A program made the position numbers and the translations under genes. Shown one piece after another: positions 62,394 to 64,000 of a DNA stretch of 64,000 bases. The notes beneath the pieces were generated by a model that saw only the letters and a list, made by a program, of their open reading frames with translations, had not been told where the DNA came from and did not search any database. The DNA is from Tigriopus japonicus (lineage: Eukaryota > Arthropoda > Copepoda > Harpacticoida > Harpacticidae). The DNA is taken from contig CM021315.1 of NCBI GenBank assembly GCA_010645155.1, positions 1,055,245 through 1,119,244 of the forward strand. Direction: 5' to 3'. Positions within the stretch are counted from its first letter, which is position 1. Each line of letters begins with the position of its first letter.

Positions 62394-62985
62394 GGCCTCG
62401 GAAAAAAAGTTTTTTAAGTGAAATTAAGTTTTCACTTTTTTTGGCGTTTTTTTTGAGAAAAAAATTATTTTGGTCATTTTTCGGATTTTCACTTCTTTTG
62501 GCCATTTTTAGGCCAAGAATGGATAGTAAAATCAAATTTCATTACTAATTTTTTACTTTCGGGCAATTATGAAGGCCTGATATGAGGATTTTTTTTTTTG
62601 GCAATCCTGCATCTGTTTGGACGCGGAAACTACTCGTTAAAATGTACTCATCTAATAAGGGTCATTAATAGGCCTCGGAAAAAAAGTTTTTTAAGTGAAA
62701 TTAAGTTTTTACTTTTTTTGGCGTTTTTTTGAGAAAAAAATTTTTTTTGGTCATTTTTTGGATTTTCACTTTTTTTGGCCATTTTTAGGCCAAGAATGGA
62801 TAATAAAATCAAATTTCATTACTATTTTTTTACTTTCGGGCAATTATGAAAGCCTGATATGAGGATTTTTTTCACTTTTTTTACTTTTTTTCACTTTTTT
62901 TGACGTTTTCAAACTTTTTTTAGGGAAAAATGGACAACTTAAAATTAATTATTTTGGCACTTTTCATCACTTTTTTTCCGAGGCC
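62394..62985. mobile_element. composite GGCCTCGG-ended repeat, two tandem copies of a T-rich element
   Basis: GGCCTCGGAAAAAAAG starts at both 62394 and 62671, and about 200 bp after each start is nearly identical (GGCCAAGAATGGATA, CTTTCGGGCAATTATGAA, GCCTGATATGAGGATTTTT). The inverted terminus CTTTTTTTCCGAGGCC closes the second copy at 62985; the first copy lacks a right end. Flanks of the second copy, cattaata and cattcatg, share six of eight bases, which hints at an 8-bp target duplication. No coding sequence. Confidence 0.72.
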
Positions 62986-64000
62986 CATTCATGACAGGAA
63001 TTACTCGTGATGTCATCATTCTTGACGGGAAAAAAAGTTTGGAAGACACGTGTTTCTGATGAGCGTGAAAGGTAGCTAAAACGAAGATTTAGGCCTGGTA
63101 ATTGCAACAAGTCCCTTCTCATCTGCACAACTTGAAGTTGGAATAGCAATTCTTGACAATTTTTTTTTTGCAAAACAATATGTTTTTTTGCTTTTATCTA
63201 AAATTTCGCTACATAAATTGAGTGGGTTCTTCCGAACTTTTGAATCAGGAATGCCCGACTTTGAATAAAATTACGGCCAAAGGAGATCGATTGGTTCTTG
63301 GGGCAACTAAACAAATAATTTGCTTAATTGAAGGCTTCTTATTTCTCTGTTTGTTTTTAAATTACTTTGCAATACTTCTCAACAAACATTAACCATGCCA
63401 TTGCTCTTAAATGCATTTTTTTCGAAAATCTGACCCTGGAAAACTGAGACATTTTTTGGCACGGCTAGACTGCTAACGTCAGCAGGTCTGTAATATGATA
63501 CGGTAATCGCTCCCATTGGTCCGATACGTTGACGTGGCGTTGTGGTTGGTTCATTTTCCTTGCAAATTCAATTATCAACTTCACACAAGATGTTGATAGA
63601 CACGACTAGATACACTAAGATAGATATTGGCATTCGTAGGCTAACACACGGTGCCGATGATTCACGCTGGTGATTGGTCAATAGCATTCAGTTGAACATT
63701 CAGCTTATTCTCACAAAGTTCAATAATAAACAAGAGTAGTTCTTCTTTGTTGATTTTGTAGTGCTTTTACTTGGTGATGGGGTTGCCAATTTACCTATGT
63801 GAAATCAAATTCCCCTCTGTCTACCAGTATTTATAAACCCGTTTTTTCTTTTAAGAGCACCAAAAGGCATGGCATCCCTGACTGTAGTGACTTCTGAGCA
63901 GGGTTGCAAATCAAACTCCCATTCGTGTTCGCTCATATACAAGAGCAAAGCACCCATTCTCCAAGCAGTAACCCTACCTTGCAACCTCCCGTAAAAAAAC
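62986..64000. other. intergenic, nothing recognised
   Basis: AT-rich sequence with no recognisable gene, RNA or repeat family up to the window edge. Confidence 0.45.

Overview
The window looks like nuclear DNA of an animal, most likely an arthropod and plausibly a crustacean such as a copepod. That placement is inference. It rests on many short spliced introns (60-68 bp), gene families typical of Metazoa, long low-gene intergenic stretches, microsatellites, and many short non-autonomous DNA transposons. There are no bacterial operons, no ribosome-binding-site pattern and no CRISPR array. I could reconstruct three protein-coding genes. The rest is intergenic sequence, decayed mobile elements, two unidentified exon-like segments and low-complexity DNA.

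Main gene (20720-24167, minus strand): eight exons join without a frame break into an 846-residue secreted protein. It has a signal peptide, a Q/N/S/Y-rich linker, one complete FAS1 (fasciclin-1) domain, and then a full-length type-B carboxylesterase with an intact Ser-Glu-His triad. Intron 1 lies exactly at the domain boundary. The boundary also carries a KTKR basic motif suited to proprotein convertase cleavage, and an in-frame stop inside the intron 1 donor, so intron retention would give a FAS1-only protein. Intron 6 is a GC-AG intron. This architecture is the most novel item in the window.

Second locus (38549-44244, plus strand): two tandem genes resemble the GTP cyclohydrolase I feedback regulator (GFRP/GCHFR), which controls tetrahydrobiopterin synthesis. 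Copy 1 is split by a 4.2 kb intron: a 41-bp first exon at 38549-38589 joins in phase to 42835-43090. Copy 2 (43942-44244) lies 851 bp downstream, aligns without gaps over almost its whole length, and lacks that intron.

Mobile elements: a degraded non-LTR retrotransposon reverse-transcriptase tail (1162-1557); large foldback elements (1791-2318 and 7647-7993); a terminal-inverted-repeat element (15389-15919); a hAT-like MITE (12668-12983); two copies of one CAGGGGTCGGCAACC-ended hAT MITE family in opposite orientation (30000-30249 and 46625-46858); two copies of a small foldback family with AGCGCCT-type ends (33814-34048 and 46163-46383); a Tc1/mariner-superfamily transposase C-terminal fragment (58598-58885); and a composite GGCCTCGG-ended repeat (62394-62985).

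Layout: 1-20.5 kb is intergenic with mobile elements. The FAS1-esterase gene occupies 20.6-24.2 kb. From 24.2 to 38.5 kb is intergenic with MITEs and one unexplained 280-codon open frame. The GFRP pair covers 38.5-44.2 kb. From 44.2 to 64 kb is intergenic with transposon remnants and two exon-like segments (60431-60720 and about 61305-61529, minus strand).
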